Both the position numbers and the translations under genes were made by a program. From the NCBI GenBank assembly GCA_025024175.1, contig QCXZ01000064.1:46955325-47019324 (forward strand): a stretch of 64,000 nucleotides of DNA. Reading direction: 5' to 3'. Below are positions 13,394 through 25,690 of the stretch, in pieces (the first letter of the stretch is position 1; each line of letters begins with the position of its first letter). Under the pieces are notes generated by a model. It was not told the origin of the DNA and did not search any database. It worked only from the letters and a program-made list of their open reading frames with translations. Origin of the DNA: Rhyzopertha dominica (lineage: Eukaryota > Arthropoda > Insecta > Coleoptera > Bostrichidae).

Positions 13394-16300
13394 GTTAGTA
13401 CCATAACAAAAATAATTATTTCATATCTGTAATTATGCAGGACTTAGAATACTATTTTTCTCTCATTTGTCACGACAGTTTTATTAACTCTTGTTATAAG
13501 GACATACATATAACAAAGACTAGATTTGAAGAATTATTCTTGAGCACGAGATTAATTTCTGACTGTATGCAAAAGTCGTGTAAATTTTTCTTTTGGAAAT
13601 GGATAAAAATTTAAAACCACTCAATTATAATGGTGTGAATTATACCCATTTTGAGCTGTCATCAAATCAGATGATATCTCAAAATTTTACTAAGGAGTAA
13701 CAATTAAGTTGGAATTAGTNCATGACGAGACTTGATAATTTTGATTTCCAAGGAGAAATAAGTCTCCCTTCAACCATTAATAATTCAATGCGAACACTCT
13801 TTGCATCATTTAAATTTGTTGAGCTTCCTCCATTTCAAAATCTAACTGTGTATGAGTGGCATTGCTTCGGTACAAAAGTCAATAATACTTTTTCTAACAT
13901 GGGACCGGAAATATTTATAGATGTAGAAAATTTATTTTTTCCAAACTTTGCAGTGTTTTGAAGGATGTTTTGATGGACAATGGCAGGGGCGGCGTTGTGG
14001 GAAAAGCAGCGGGGATTTTTCGTTTAAAAAACTTTTGCAAATTTTTAAATTCTGAATTACTATTTCTAGAGAGAGCAATAAAAGATGAGCAGAAAATGTA
14101 CTCTTATTTCATGTCGCTAATGCGAGTCATTTTTGAATAAATCTAGAAATTGTGTTTCCGTACACGTTAGAGCAAATAGAGAAAAAATTATGTTCTTTTA
14201 TTTAAAAAAACGACTTTTTCAAACTTGAGAATTTTTGGAAGGATCTTCTTACAGACAATGGTCAATAATTTGGCATATAGTATAGTTTTTGGTTAACATA
14301 TTTTTTAACAAACTTTTATAAACTGAAAAACAATTTTTAAAATAGGAAGACTAAGGACAATATGAAAAGCCGAAGTAGAAGAAGGTGTTTTACTACAAGA
14401 GGACTTAAATCTGCAGTGATAATAAGAGAAATGGCGCAGCATTTCTAATTCCACAACTAAAAGAGTTTTATCGGAGCGACTACTGCATCCATATCACCTT
14501 CAGCGTGTACAGGACCTTTCCACACCCTTAGATTATCATGCACGCCTTAAATTTTGCCGCTGGTATCTTCGCAAATGTGCTGATAATATAAATTTTGGAA
14601 GTATGGTGTAACTTACTGATGAGTTGGGTTTTTTTTTAAAAGAGACGGCATTGTAAATTTTCGAAATGGTCATGTTTGGGCAGACGAAAATCCGCAATCC
14701 GGACATCAACAACATTAATTTAAACGTTTAGGGTGGGTATAGTCGGTGACAATTTGATTGGACCATTTTTCTTTCCACAAGCATTAAATGGGGACAGATA
14801 CTTTGAGTTCTTGAAAATTATTTGCTGGATTTATTAGAAAATATGCCTCTTGCGGTGAGAGGTTTTTTGTGGTTCATGCACGATGGGGCACCCCCATATT
14901 TCAGAGTTACTGTAAGAAATTATTTGACCGCCACTTTTGGGTTAAGATGGATTGGAAGGGGTGGCCCTTAGGCGTGCCCACCTTGTTCTCCTGATCTGAA
15001 TCTTCTAGATTTTTATCTGTGGGGGCACTTAAAAGCAATTGCTTATGCAACTCCAATCAACGACATTACTATACTGCGAGAAAGGATTGTTAATGGTTGC
15101 AACCAAATTCGTAATAATCCCGGGATTTTTTAATGTTGTAAAGAATTTTTTGTTTTATATTAATTTTCCATTTGTTTATTCAAAAAATTGTAAAGTTCAA
15201 AATCCCCGTTTTTTAAATAAGTTTTTTTTTATTTTTTTTGCTTAATTTGCTCAACATCTATGGAAACACAATTTCTTGATTTGCTCAAAAATGACTCATT
15301 TTAGCGATATGAAATGAGAGCACCTTTTCTGCTCATCTTTTATTGTTTTTTCTAGAAATAGTAATTCAATTTTTAAAAATTTGCAAATTTTTTTTTTACC
15401 AAAAAACCCCGCTGCCTTTTCCACAACGCTGTCCTTGCTTTATATATGAAAAATGTTCTATGCCAAATTATTGGCCATGGTTTGAAAAATCAATTTTCTC
15501 AAAAAATAAAAATAATAAAATTTTTTGTGCTTTCAACGCCCTGTACATAAAAAACGAAGCATTTCCGGACCCACGTTTATATAAACCTTTTGCCATAATT
15601 TCACTTCAGGAACATGCACCTGAATTTATGACGTCGAATTTTGAAACACCATGTGTATTATATATAATAACACAAGGATTGAGTAGTAATGAAATCTAGT
15701 CAAAATGTTTACCTATGTATCATATTACCACACTCATCGATCTAGTCCGTTATTCAAACCAATAGATAGCTGTACAGTGTTTTGGAATAAGTGGCATGCC
15801 AGAAGGCCATTAGTGGTTTTACCTCTGGTTCAAAGATTGTCACCAGAGCCAAGGTCATGGATCTAAAAGTATCTACCTTAATCGTATTTTGAGATTGTGT
15901 CATAATGCTTGTTTATTTCAAATTACGCGTACACTCAATTATTAACTGAACGGTTAGAAAAACCTTATCAGTGACATTGGATTAAAAATTAAGTATTTCA
16001 GATACGTTGTTTGTCAATAAATTACTTGTTACTCAGGTTAGGTTTGTTTACCAAAATGTTGCCAAGCTGAAACATTTACTGAAATAATAAGTTGCATGGA
16101 AATTTATACCATCTGAAGCAATTCTTTGATAATTACGTACTCCAGTTTAGTAATGAACAAAAATCAATGTGAGATGTGATATCCTACGAAAGTTCTCAAA
16201 ATTTCAACCCCAAAAAGTTTAACACTCACTTCGTTAATAACTACGTATATACTAAATTCATGTCCAGTTTCATCCATTTTAGACAATAGCAATACAAACA

Positions 16301-17382
16301 GAAGGCATAATAATGAATTTGACTTTGGGCTAGTAACTTTTAATGTCAGCATCGTTAATTACTTAAAAATTTCTGAAAGCACATGTGCATATGGTATAAA
16401 CGCAAAAGAAGTAAAAACACTATCAAACATTATTTTGATTCCTTTAATAGAAATCATCAATATTTGAATTCGCGAATTTAAATATCCCACATCGTTAAAA
16501 ACTTCAAAAGTAATACCTGTTTAAAAAAAGGAGAGTGCTGTGATATGAATAGCTATCGACTTACTCTTTTGACTATAGTAAATTAGTAAGAAAGCAAATA
16601 CATGAGTTCCAGAAAAAATATACCTTGGAGAGTTATAAGGATCTGTTTGTTCTTGGTACCACTGTTGTATTATATTTATAAATCATATGCCTTCAGCGGT
16701 TTCATCCACCAATATTTTATTATTAGCAGATGATACCATATCTGACAACTTTAAATAATGGATAGGTTTGCTAAAAAATTTATTGCTATTTAATGATAAT
16801 AAATCAGCATGTTATATTATATACAATTAAATGTGTTCTTTAAGAATATGTAAAGTTAATTCGCGTTTTTCTCGATTTTGCTGTGACATGGAAAGCATTT
16901 AGTGCAATTTTCATGATAATTGCCGTGAATTTTTCAAGAACTAGTTCCGCCTAGGTTGTAGTACATAGGTATGTAATACTGCGCTGGCTTTTATTTATAC
17001 ACAGTGACGTTCATTCATTCTTATGAACAATTTAATCATATTCAAGACGCTACCAGAAGTTGTCATTTAATAAGACTATATTTCTTGATCCTTCTATAAA
17101 GCGGTAAATAGCTTCAGTTATTACTGTACTTCACAATTTTACAAATTTTTGCCTTTGAAAACTTTTAAGGAATTTAAGGCTGCAATGAAATCATTGTTAC
17201 TTGAAAAATACTTTCAACTATGTTTTAAAACGCTCCTCGACAGTAATATTATAAATGTATTTTTAAAGAACAATGATTTTGTGACTCTACGCTAAGCACA
17301 TTATGAATAATTTTTGTACAAATGTTTGTTGAACTGCTAAACACTCATTTACTATATGTTATATTGTCGGGCTGTTCTATTT

Positions 17383-17433
<51 letters not shown>

Positions 17434-20400
17434 TGTACGAGGCTTGCTAGAAATTCTATTTGTTCACAGCAGTTTAGGTCCAAGTGAGGACTTTCTTTTT
17501 ATATTTTAAATTAATTATGTAGCTGATGTTAATCTTAAACTTTTTTCCAGAAAAAGAAATTCCTGCTTTGAAGAATAACGTGTTCGCCAACATTGTCGGT
17601 CTTCCCTTTCCTTTCATAGGCGTGGATGGTACGGATGCTTGCACAAATGTCTACGAAGCGGACGGTACTACAAAAGCCGGCTGTCCATTGAAGAAAGACA
17701 CTCCATACGTTTACAAGAACAAGATTGACGTCCTTGAGATCTATCCAAGGGTAATTGCTTTATTTGTTCAACAGTGGTAATTTCAATGCAGAGACCTCTA
17801 AAGTGACGTAATTTTTGAATATAAATTTAATAGGAAATACCGATCCTGGTGTGACACTAGAATGATAATTTGAAATCAGATTTTGATTGCGCAATTTTTT
17901 ATTGCGACGTCCATGTTTTGCTTTTACTAGACTCGAGTGTAGTAATTTAAATCATGTTGAGGCATCGGTATTATTCCACTGCATATTCCCTTAAGATACT
18001 AGAAGTTTGAAGCATCTACTATGTGGCCGTTTGCGCTAATGTTTGACTGCCAAAATTGTAATCGAAAGCAGTTATTTTTATAAGGTTCGTCAGTTATCCT
18101 ATACAAGTAGCGAATATGAAAACGAGTATACAAAACTGTAAACGTGTAATATTCCCAAGGTTCTTTTGCAACGAATTTTGACAATTATTAATCACGCAAA
18201 TGTAATTTTTGTTATATTGCAAAAGGGCGTGATCGTATAGTTAGGTTTCTATACTACTCTAGAGCTACCCGTCTAAATTAAATTACTACAGATTAAATTT
18301 CTTTTACTACTTTTGAGTGACCTGCGGCGTGACTGACCTGGGACTATGGAGGGCAAAAGAGAAAATCTCAGTCCCAACACGAAGGAATTTACCTAATCTT
18401 AAATAAATAAATTTAATAACTGATTTAGTAACCAACCTGGAGAAGAACCGTATCATCTCTGAAAAAATCCATGCCATTTATATGAAAAAATGAAAGAAAA
18501 GTATGAAACGAATTATAAAAATGAATACAGGGAAATAAATAGGTTAAGAACAAACTACTTTAGATAGAAGAAACATTAAAAAATGTTAACTTTTGTTTGC
18601 AAGGGGACATCTATTGAAATCAGTTGCTAATGGATAACGCTTACCCTAATAGAGCAGAAGCTCCTTCAAAAATTTTAAACTGAATGAAATTAATTAATTC
18701 AGTTACTAGAGCCTGAATATAAAATTATAAAAACTCCTTAAATATGTTACACCTAAGTAAGATGCCCAAAATACTTTAAATGATCTTTACACATTCCTAC
18801 AACTGAAATTGCGACTAGAAAATTTCTAATGTTTTGTGTTAACATTTTTTTCACTTTTTTGTATTGTTTTTGAAATAAGAAGCTCTGGTCATAATCTCAA
18901 TGAAAATCGTTTATTCAGCTGTTGAAAGGGTAGGGAAAATTTAGTTTACGTTTGTGGGCATAGCCGTGCGACAGCAATATAATAAGTATAGTAAGTGTAA
19001 TAANAAATAATAAAATTAAGTAATGAATACATAATTACTTCCACATCCAACGGATGGGAAGTATTATATCGCGAAAATAATTTTCAAAAATTTTTATCTG
19101 CTCAATCGCTTTAAAATGACCGAAAACACAAAAAATAAAATTTGAGCAAAAACAAATTTCTTGTCTGTGTGTCGGTGGTATTGTTTGTGGACACGATAAC
19201 TTTCGAAAGACTTAATATATGAACTTGAATTTTGGTACACGTATAAATCTCAACTACCCAAAGCGACCTATTGTTTGTGGGGTAAGTAGGGTATCGGGAT
19301 GGGAGCGAAATTGGGGGGTAACTACCCTTTTTGCAAATTTTTATATTTTTATAATTTTTTTCGTTTTAGTATGTGATTAGTAGTATAACTGCGAGTATTA
19401 TTAGTTGTTATAAATTTTCGGTGCAGCAAACTGTTTAGAAGATATTAGCAAAAAAGCGTCACTTAAAGAAAACGGTTTTTCTTAAATATCTCCGAATATA
19501 TTTAATATATTCAAATATGAAAATGCCATCAGATAGGAAATAAAATTTCCCACAAAAAGTGTGTTAGAAAATTTATCCAAAATTTTGACATTTTCATAAT
19601 ATTTCAAAAAAACCTATTTTGGACCTTGCTTGTACGATTTTTTCTAAATTTTGGTATTATATAGAAAATCAAATTTCTGATCAGAAAGCGCTGTTGTAAT
19701 TTTTTGTTAAGTTAATAATTTTCAAGTTATTTGGAAAAAACCGATTTTTAAAATGTATATATTTTTGCTAATGTCACGAGGACTGTTTGTCTTAGAAAAA
19801 ATGTGTAGAGAGAAAAAAATGCTCAAAACCTGACTACTAATCGTATAGTATAAAAAATAAAAACGTAAATGTCATTTTGACAATTAGATGCGGAAGTATA
19901 GATTCAATTTGCAGCGGTTCTTTAGTAGCTGTGTTAATAAGCACAATGTGTGCTACTGGAGTGATCTCATTATCAGGTTGTTCCTCAGAAAGTAAATATG
20001 TGGACTAGAATACTTAACGACGCTGTTGTAGGTGCAGTCTTCATTGACGACTCGTTAAAGGTGGAATGTGTTTGGTAATGGTTGAAAATGTAATTAAAAT
20101 GGAAAGAAATCAAATACTGAACGACTACCATTTGTTTTATCAGCACTATGTAGCGCTAATCGTTGGATTAGTAGGGGTTGAACAGCTGAACGATCAGCAC
20201 GATCAACCGATTTCACCGCTTTGGATTTCTTTCTATGGAGTCACCTAAAAATCGTGGTTAAAAAATACATTCCAAAAAGCGTGACAGGAGTTCGACAACT
20301 GTCTGCACTACTATATCGATCGAGGTGATGTACTGCATTTTAAAAATTTGTTGTAGTTATGGATTTCTAGTTTTACATTCACTGCAAATAAATGATTTTT

Positions 20401-23155
20401 TTTCGTGGATCTTCTAGTAGTAAATAATAGTAATGTAAAAGGAAACTTTTAAGTATTTTGAGCGTCTTTTTTGGTGTCACATTTCTTACAGATTTTTTTT
20501 TTATTTTTGGCTCTACTACGACAAGTTTTTTATTGTAGCTCCAAAAAATTATATGAAAAGAGTTCAAACATTCAATTTAATAATCGACTTGTAGTCCTTA
20601 TTGATATACTATCATGTAGATAAGTGAAAAATAATACAACTAGCTACGTGGCGAGACTCTGTCAAATAAGCTTCCAGATGGTAAGCGCTACATATTAAAA
20701 ATTTATTTCAAAAGTTGCCCCTTGCAAACATAAGTGGAAAATTTTCCTTTTTCTTCTTACGTTTACAATAATTTAGTGCATTTAAAAAATCACACTGTAC
20801 ATATTTCGACCGATAAGCATCTTTTTTAGAAACTAATTGTAATACAGAAATGCCTAAAGAACGACTAGTAAAAATAATGCGAAATATAAATAAAGATTGC
20901 ACAGCTACGCTTTCAATTTCGGACAAATATTTTTATAAAACGTGTCATTTTCTGTTTACTCTGTCAACTTACCTGTTGCACGATTTTAATTCATTTAAGG
21001 TCAGGTCTAATTAAATATTATTATGGTTATTTTATGTCGTGGCTTATGACAATTGACGCATCTACTGTTTAGAATTACGTTTCCCCTGAATGCAAGTTCC
21101 TTGTTTAACAACTAAATTGACCTCGGAGAAAAATGAAATTATCTGCCTTGCAGACTATTCATGTCTATGGTTACCGTGTGAATTACGTTAGCTTTGTCGA
21201 TGTGCTTAACTCATTGCCGTCATGCTTGGATAAGTTGGAAATAAACCGAATAATTTATCACGTTTTTTAACGGCAGTAATTTAGTTGGCAGGTTCTGAGT
21301 AACACTTTGTGCTTAGTTGAGACGTTGTTTAATAAAAACTTGGTTGTTTACTAAAAATAGTAACTGTATGTTGGTAATAAGCAATATAAGTGTAAGGTCA
21401 AAGTGTAATGCAAAGAAGAAATTATTGTGATAGAGTAACAGTTGAAGTCATTCGTGGGTAAATGAGATTCCTAAACATTTTATTTATATCAAATCTGTTG
21501 AAAAGTATTTTTGTAAACATCAATATTTTTCGAGATACAGAGTGTACAGGATTGGTATGCAATTCTCTAGGCGATTGCTTGCTTCAATATCCAGACGTTA
21601 GAATGCATTTTATGTATTTACATTTCCTACAGGTTAATAACAGCGTTTGTTAACGTTTTTATTACAGTTTTAGGTATTGCTTCACGACTAGGTTATTTCT
21701 TCATTTTGAGTTTTGACAATGTTAATAATCATTCGAGTATCGTTTTCTGCATCGTCGAAACTAAACTAAAAGCTTTATTAGTATGCTATATTGTGAACCA
21801 GAAATCGTGGTCCTATTAGAAGACACTTTAAAGGGTTGATATTGTTATACATTACGTGGATCACGGATCTTTATAATTCCAAATAAAATGTATCAGCTCA
21901 TCCTTTGTTAAGCATAAGAGCGATGCAATTGAATGCACTAAATATCATTTGGCCGCGACCAATAATAATTTAATTAGGAATAAACGGGCTTTGTATGATC
22001 TATTTACATAGAAAACACATACGTAATTGAGGTTTTTATTTTACAGAAGATGTTCTATGTCGCCTTGCAGAAAATCCACGAAGAACTTTTTTAAATAAAT
22101 GTTTCATTAATTGCTTAAGTACCTAATTTGATAAATGCACGTTTTTATTTATGTTGATACACTAGGACATTCCTGCTTTGCACCCCTTCGACCAAAAGCT
22201 GGGTATGCCCATGTACAACNTCTAAAAATTAAACACAATAACGGTTTTAAAATGAAAAGGACGCTTTAGACGGGCTCNGTATATTGTATAATAAATCAAT
22301 GTGCACTTATCAGCGGAACANATATTACTCATTACGTGCTAATTGTTCCTTGTTTAACTGCATAACCTTGTGTGAAGCTACCATACCAGTAGTTTAAAGT
22401 ATGTGTTCTTACAAATATAGAATTTATTTGTTGTTTTGATAGAATTAGCAGGTGCACACTATGTTGCCATTTCTTACTAACAACGAAATTATTGATAAAC
22501 TAAGCCCAGTATCAGTAAAAAATAGTTTCAAAAGTTAAAAACCATAGTTTAAAGTGTAAGAGTAAAAGCTGACATTAATATTATTGTTTTGCGCTGAATC
22601 TGGCGATTTTAATCAATATTAGAAGTATCAAATGATATATTCGTTCAAACGGTAACATAAATATCAATAAGTAAAACACTTTTGCTTAAACTGAGAAGGG
22701 ATACGATCCACAGGAAGGTAAAACTTGGCGAATATTGTCACACAAAGAATAGTTAATTATCATTCCTTAATACATGCTTAAATGATTCAAATCTACATTA
22801 AATAGCATTAGTTTAGTAATATGCTGTTGCAAAATAATTAAAAAATTAAAAATAAATGTAGTCTCCAATTTTTTTTGTAGAAATAATCGATACCAAAGAA
22901 ATTTCAGTTTCGGTGACCAATAGTGTTGACAGACTTCATTCTACTTGAAATGAAACATTCTTTTCGAAAATGCCGTTACTAAATATTAATTTCACTATTT
23001 TTGTATTTAGGATTGCCTTAGTGCGATCTGATATTTAAGGTAATTTACGTACTTCTTACTATTTTCAGCTGAAGCTTACAGTACACTGGGGCCTGCAAGA
23101 CCAAGAAGGCAAAGACGCCCTCTGCTTCGAGGTTCCTGCTAGGATAACCAATTAA
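13289..23155 (+). CDS. Npc2: NPC2-like (ML-domain) lipid-binding protein, 5' exon not found
   Basis: Three exons (13289-13393, 17551-17750, 23069-23155) join in frame to about 129 residues plus a missing signal-peptide exon. NPC2 proteins are small secreted or lysosomal ML-fold carriers that bind sterols or other lipids in a beta-sandwich; in insects they act in sterol trafficking, immunity or chemosensation. Five of the family's six cysteines are visible, in SC, PC, AC, GCP and LCF contexts. The sixth, in the DCG motif, would sit in exon 1. Other family marks are APCRLRKGH, VGLPFPF, CPLKKDTPYVYK and LKLTVHWGLQDQEG before the final C. Intron phases are 1, 1 and 0, as in the paralogue at 31163-39117. 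Introns of 4.2 and 5.3 kb hold mariner remnants and a dispersed repeat. No frameshift or stop is seen, so the gene looks functional provided exon 1 exists. Confidence 0.9.
13970..15655. mobile_element. Degenerate mariner-like (IS630/Tc1/mariner superfamily) transposon
   Basis: Inverted repeats flank a dead transposase. The block 13970-14160 (containing AATTACTATTTCTAGAGAGA and AAAAGATGAGCAGAAAA) pairs with its complement at 15260-15440. A further motif, AATAATTTGGCATA near 14270, pairs with TATGCCAAATTATT near 15459. The right end near 15640-15655 reads GAATTTTGAAACACCATG, a common end for insect mariner-like elements. The left terminus is not preserved or was not recognised. The element lies inside the first visible intron of NPC2-like gene A. 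Confidence 0.7.
14340..15150 (+). pseudogene. Mariner-like transposase pseudogene
   Basis: Across shifting plus-strand frames the translation shows HPYHLQRVQDL, a first-aspartate block LTDELGFF, then GPFFFPQALNGDRYFEFL. These are followed by a second-aspartate block FLWFMHDGAPPYFRVTVRNY, and then RWIGRGGP, SPDLNLLDFYLWGHLK and NNPGIF. This is the order of a mariner-group DDE transposase, with the third catalytic block in SPDLN-LDFYLWG. Several stops and frameshifts make it inactive. Confidence 0.85.
15656..17383. other. Intronic AT-rich DNA of NPC2-like gene A
   Basis: I see no coding sequence, no paired repeats and no RNA gene. It lies within the intron 13394-17550. Confidence 0.5.
17384..17432. 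repeat. (ATA/TAA)n microsatellite
   Basis: About 16 TAA units lie just upstream of the exon at 17551. Confidence 0.95.
17551..17750 (+). CDS. Npc2: NPC2-like gene A, central exon
   Basis: The acceptor TTTTTTCCAG ends at 17550 and the donor is GTAATT at 17751. Length is 200 nt, entered in phase 1 and left in phase 0. It encodes the core ML-domain sequence EIPALKNNVFANIVGLPFPF, then DACTNVYEADGTTKAGCPLK and KDTPYVYKNKIDVLEIYP. The AC...GCP cysteine pair and the LPxxxxxxxACTN arrangement are typical of NPC2. Confidence 0.93.
19036..19920. repeat. Dispersed non-coding repeat, copy 1
   Basis: It shares most of its length with 31960-32763 in the same orientation; shared segments include CTCAACTACCCAAAGCGACC and GCAAAAAAGCGTCACTTAAA. 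Near its ends TACTTCCACATCC (19036) faces GATGCGGAAGTA (about 19887-19898), an inverted terminal motif. Homology continues to GCAGCGGTT (about 19920), so the true right border is uncertain. No ORF is present; it is probably a non-autonomous transposon. It lies in the last intron of NPC2-like gene A. Confidence 0.75.
19990..20300 (+). pseudogene. Very degraded mariner-like transposase fragment
   Basis: Translations give KVNMWTRILNDAVVGAVF-ID and, in another frame, GLVGVEQLNDQHDQPISPLW followed by ISFYGVT. These match in order, but weakly, the mariner blocks K-N-W-GIL...GPFFI and WIGR-GP-WP-SPDLTPLDFFLWG. The fragment is badly decayed and could be a chance resemblance. It follows the dispersed repeat ending near 19920 and may be part of it. 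Confidence 0.4.
20301..23068. other. Intronic AT-rich DNA of NPC2-like gene A
   Basis: Only chance ORFs are present. Three isolated ambiguous bases (near 22220, 22278 and 22321) are assembly uncertainties. The last 25 bases form the polypyrimidine tract of the acceptor of the final exon. Confidence 0.5.
23069..23155 (+). CDS. Npc2: NPC2-like gene A, last exon
   Basis: The acceptor ATTTTCAG ends at 23068 and the exon is entered in phase 0. It encodes LKLTVHWGLQDQEGKDALCF, then EVPARITN and TAA (23153-23155). The V-x-W-x-L strand followed by the last conserved cysteine is the typical C-terminus of NPC2. A polyadenylation signal AATAAA lies at 23286-23291, about 130 nt after the stop. Confidence 0.93.
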   Translation: MKLTVHWGLQDQEGKDALCFEVPARITN

Positions 23156-23586
23156 CTTACGTTAAGTTTAATATAAATAAGAAAGTTTTGGTAATTCAGA
23201 TGTACATAATAATTTTTGTAATAGATTGCTTTTATACAATTCTCTTGTGGTTGTAGTTCTTTCATGTTTACCTGCATTACGATACAATAAATCTAGCTAA
23301 ATCTAGATATTTATTATATTCAGTTCTCACAATTATTTATGTAAAACACATTACTGAAAAAACAGAATAGAGAAATACGCGGACAATTCAAAAAGTGGGG
23401 ATAACGTCATCTGCGGAATCTTGTGTAAGACTGTTTCCAAAGAATCAAGCGGATACGATTAGGTTGGATGTAAGTCCTTACGTCCAAACCTAAAGTGACA
23501 TCTGAGGAAATGAAGGCTCTTAAGGATTTGAATACAGATAAGTCCGTCATAGTTACGCAGTAATATTAGATAAAATAGATTATGGG

Positions 23587-24511
23587 CAGTGATGGGCGCG
23601 TAAAATACGCCATGTAGATTATGCTGTTATCTACGCGTAAACTATGTAATATTTTACCTCGAAAGTCTACTGTAGAAAATATCATTGCGTAGATAAACAG
23701 AAATATTGAAATATTTAGTTTTCTAATGGCGTTCATCATCACTATTTTTACTCCTTGCTATCTAAGCGAAATACTACCCTATTTTAATTAAGTTAACTAG
23801 ATAAATGTCTAAACAATAATAATTTGTTTGGGCAATTGGGCATACGTTAATTATAGCCAGAAAACCAGACTAAGCAGGGCAGGCGTGTCGTCATAGTCAC
23901 TTTGGAGACCTGAATTGGTCAAATGGATTCCTCCATGAATGTAAACAGTGATTTTATTGTTTTTCCTCTTTATAAAATGATATAGACAGGCAATTTCATA
24001 CGCCACCATTGTTCTTTTGTAGCAACCTTTTTAATCGTAGGTCACTTTTATTGTGATATATTGACAGGGTATACAAGCACTTCTATTTGCTGATCTAGGC
24101 ACATTGATTTAAAACAGCAAGGAGCAAGTGGTAGTTTCTTTGGAGATATATCAACAAGCATGCGGTTCAGAATTCAATAGATATAATAATAATAGAATAA
24201 AGAAGCAAGAAAATCGCTTGAATGTCATGATGACTTACTAAAATATGTGGTGTAAGTTTGTAATATAGATATTAAAAAAAACTTTATTAAATCTTAAACA
24301 TTTTAAGGAATTTGACACAGGTAGAAACACATAAGGCAGGAAAATTAGAAACAAGATAAGTTACGCTTAGGTTTAGCGTGTACCTGATACATTTAGCCAT
24401 AATATACTCGTCTTAATTTTTCTACTCAAAATCTACGCCAAAGNGCTTTATCTACGTTTTCTACGCGTGTAACGTAGAGAATTGTAATTTACGCGTAAAT
24501 GCCCATCACTG
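23587..24511. mobile_element. hAT-type MITE inserted in the Penelope-like element
   Basis: The termini are CAGTGATGGGC (23587) and GCCCATCACTG (ending 24511), with further inverted similarity inside around ACGCGTAAA. An exact 8-bp duplication ATTATGGG flanks it (23579-23586 and 24512-24519). An 8-bp duplication and CAGTG-type ends are diagnostic of the hAT superfamily. No transposase frame was seen, so it is non-autonomous at 925 bp. One ambiguous base lies near 24444. Confidence 0.92.
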
Positions 24512-24974
24512 ATTATGGGACTAGGATTAGATGAGGAAACGTATCAAATAATATCCCGAGATCCTACTTCAAAAATTTCCAAAATTACTAATGATCTTAT
24601 CAAAACTTTATAAATCTTTCGAATGAGGCAAAGTCTTTAACTGTTTCTGATTGCAATCTACTTATTTCATATGGAATGGTAATTTTTAATACGCCTTGGG
24701 TTTACCTATATTTGTTTACAGGAAATTTTAAAGAGTTAGCGATTGACAGTTTTCAATTTAGGCCAAATTGCTGGTATAGGTATGTAGATAATACTTTTGC
24801 TATTTGGGCCCACGGTATAGAAGAGTTAGGTAGATTCCTAAATCATTTGTATAGTCAAAATCCTGAGATAAAATTCACCATGGAATTAGAAAGTAATGGT
24901 AGTTTATGTTTCTTGTATATAGAGATTTACAGAGCAAACAGTGGACAGTTAGGACACAAGATTTACAGAAAACC

Positions 24975-24975
<1 letters not shown>

Positions 24976-25008
<33 letters not shown>
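24976..25008. repeat. (AC)n microsatellite inside the PLE coding region
   Basis: About 16 AC units sit exactly where related PLEs encode the conserved K-P-T-H-T-D-R-Y-L-H block. The repeat keeps the frame open, so the translation reads a run of alternating Thr-His before DKYLH. Confidence 0.95.
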
Positions 25009-25012
<4 letters not shown>

Positions 25013-25355
25013 AATATTTACATGCCACATCTCTTCACCTTCCCACTCAAAAGAATGGTCATAAGGACGTTGTTTGTTAGAGTACAACGAATTTCAAACT
25101 AAAGTTCTTTACAAAAATAAATATAACACCTTAAATCAGTGCTAGTGAGAAATGGTTATAGCAATAAAAATATTTCGTGAAGTTTTAATAAAAGTGCTCG
25201 TCCAAATAAGGTAAATTCTCAGTCAGCTCAAAGTAGAGTTTGTCAATAGACCTTGTACATAAGTACAAGGTCTTTCGGAAAATATATACTTAGAAAGTAT
25301 AATATTTTAGTTGTTGATAGTACAAATAATAATTTAAATGAAATGTTATACTATA

Positions 25356-25690
25356 CAGTGTTTCTATAAGTGATTCATGCAACGCGGGCGGCGGTGATTT
25401 TTCAATTCTTTGTGCCGTCTTTTTGTAACTGCTGTCAAGCTACAATATGCACGGCGATAGCAGGCGATAGTTTTGAAGGTTCCAGATCAATGTCACCTCA
25501 CAGCTCAGAAATGTTGACTTTCTGCAACCTTAAAGTTAATTATCCCACAAAACGCTACAGAATATGTTGAAAATGCACATTATCAGGCGTTTTTTCATAT
25601 TATATAAAATTATTCATAAATCGACAGATGACAAGAGAGGCGGTAAATTGATTTATTCGATAATTTCCATAATCATTTATAGAAACCCTG
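25356..25690. mobile_element. TA-flanked MITE (Tc1/mariner-type ends), short copy
   Basis: It is related to the element at 1549-2215 and shares the ends (CAGTGTTTCTATAAGTGATT left, AGAAACCCTG right). It also shares the internal block with TTTCTGCAACCTTAAAGTTA. TA lies on both sides (25354-25355 and 25691-25692). At 335 bp it is about half the length of the other copy. It interrupts the Penelope-like element between its RT and GIY-YIG regions. Confidence 0.82.

Noticed and set aside
13722..13961. 79-codon open frame upstream of the mariner remnant
   Set aside because: It is intronic, has no domain and no suitable splice sites, and begins beside an ambiguous base.
15343..15699. 118-codon open frame
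   Set aside because: It is formed by the right inverted repeat of the mariner remnant and its end sequence, not by a gene.
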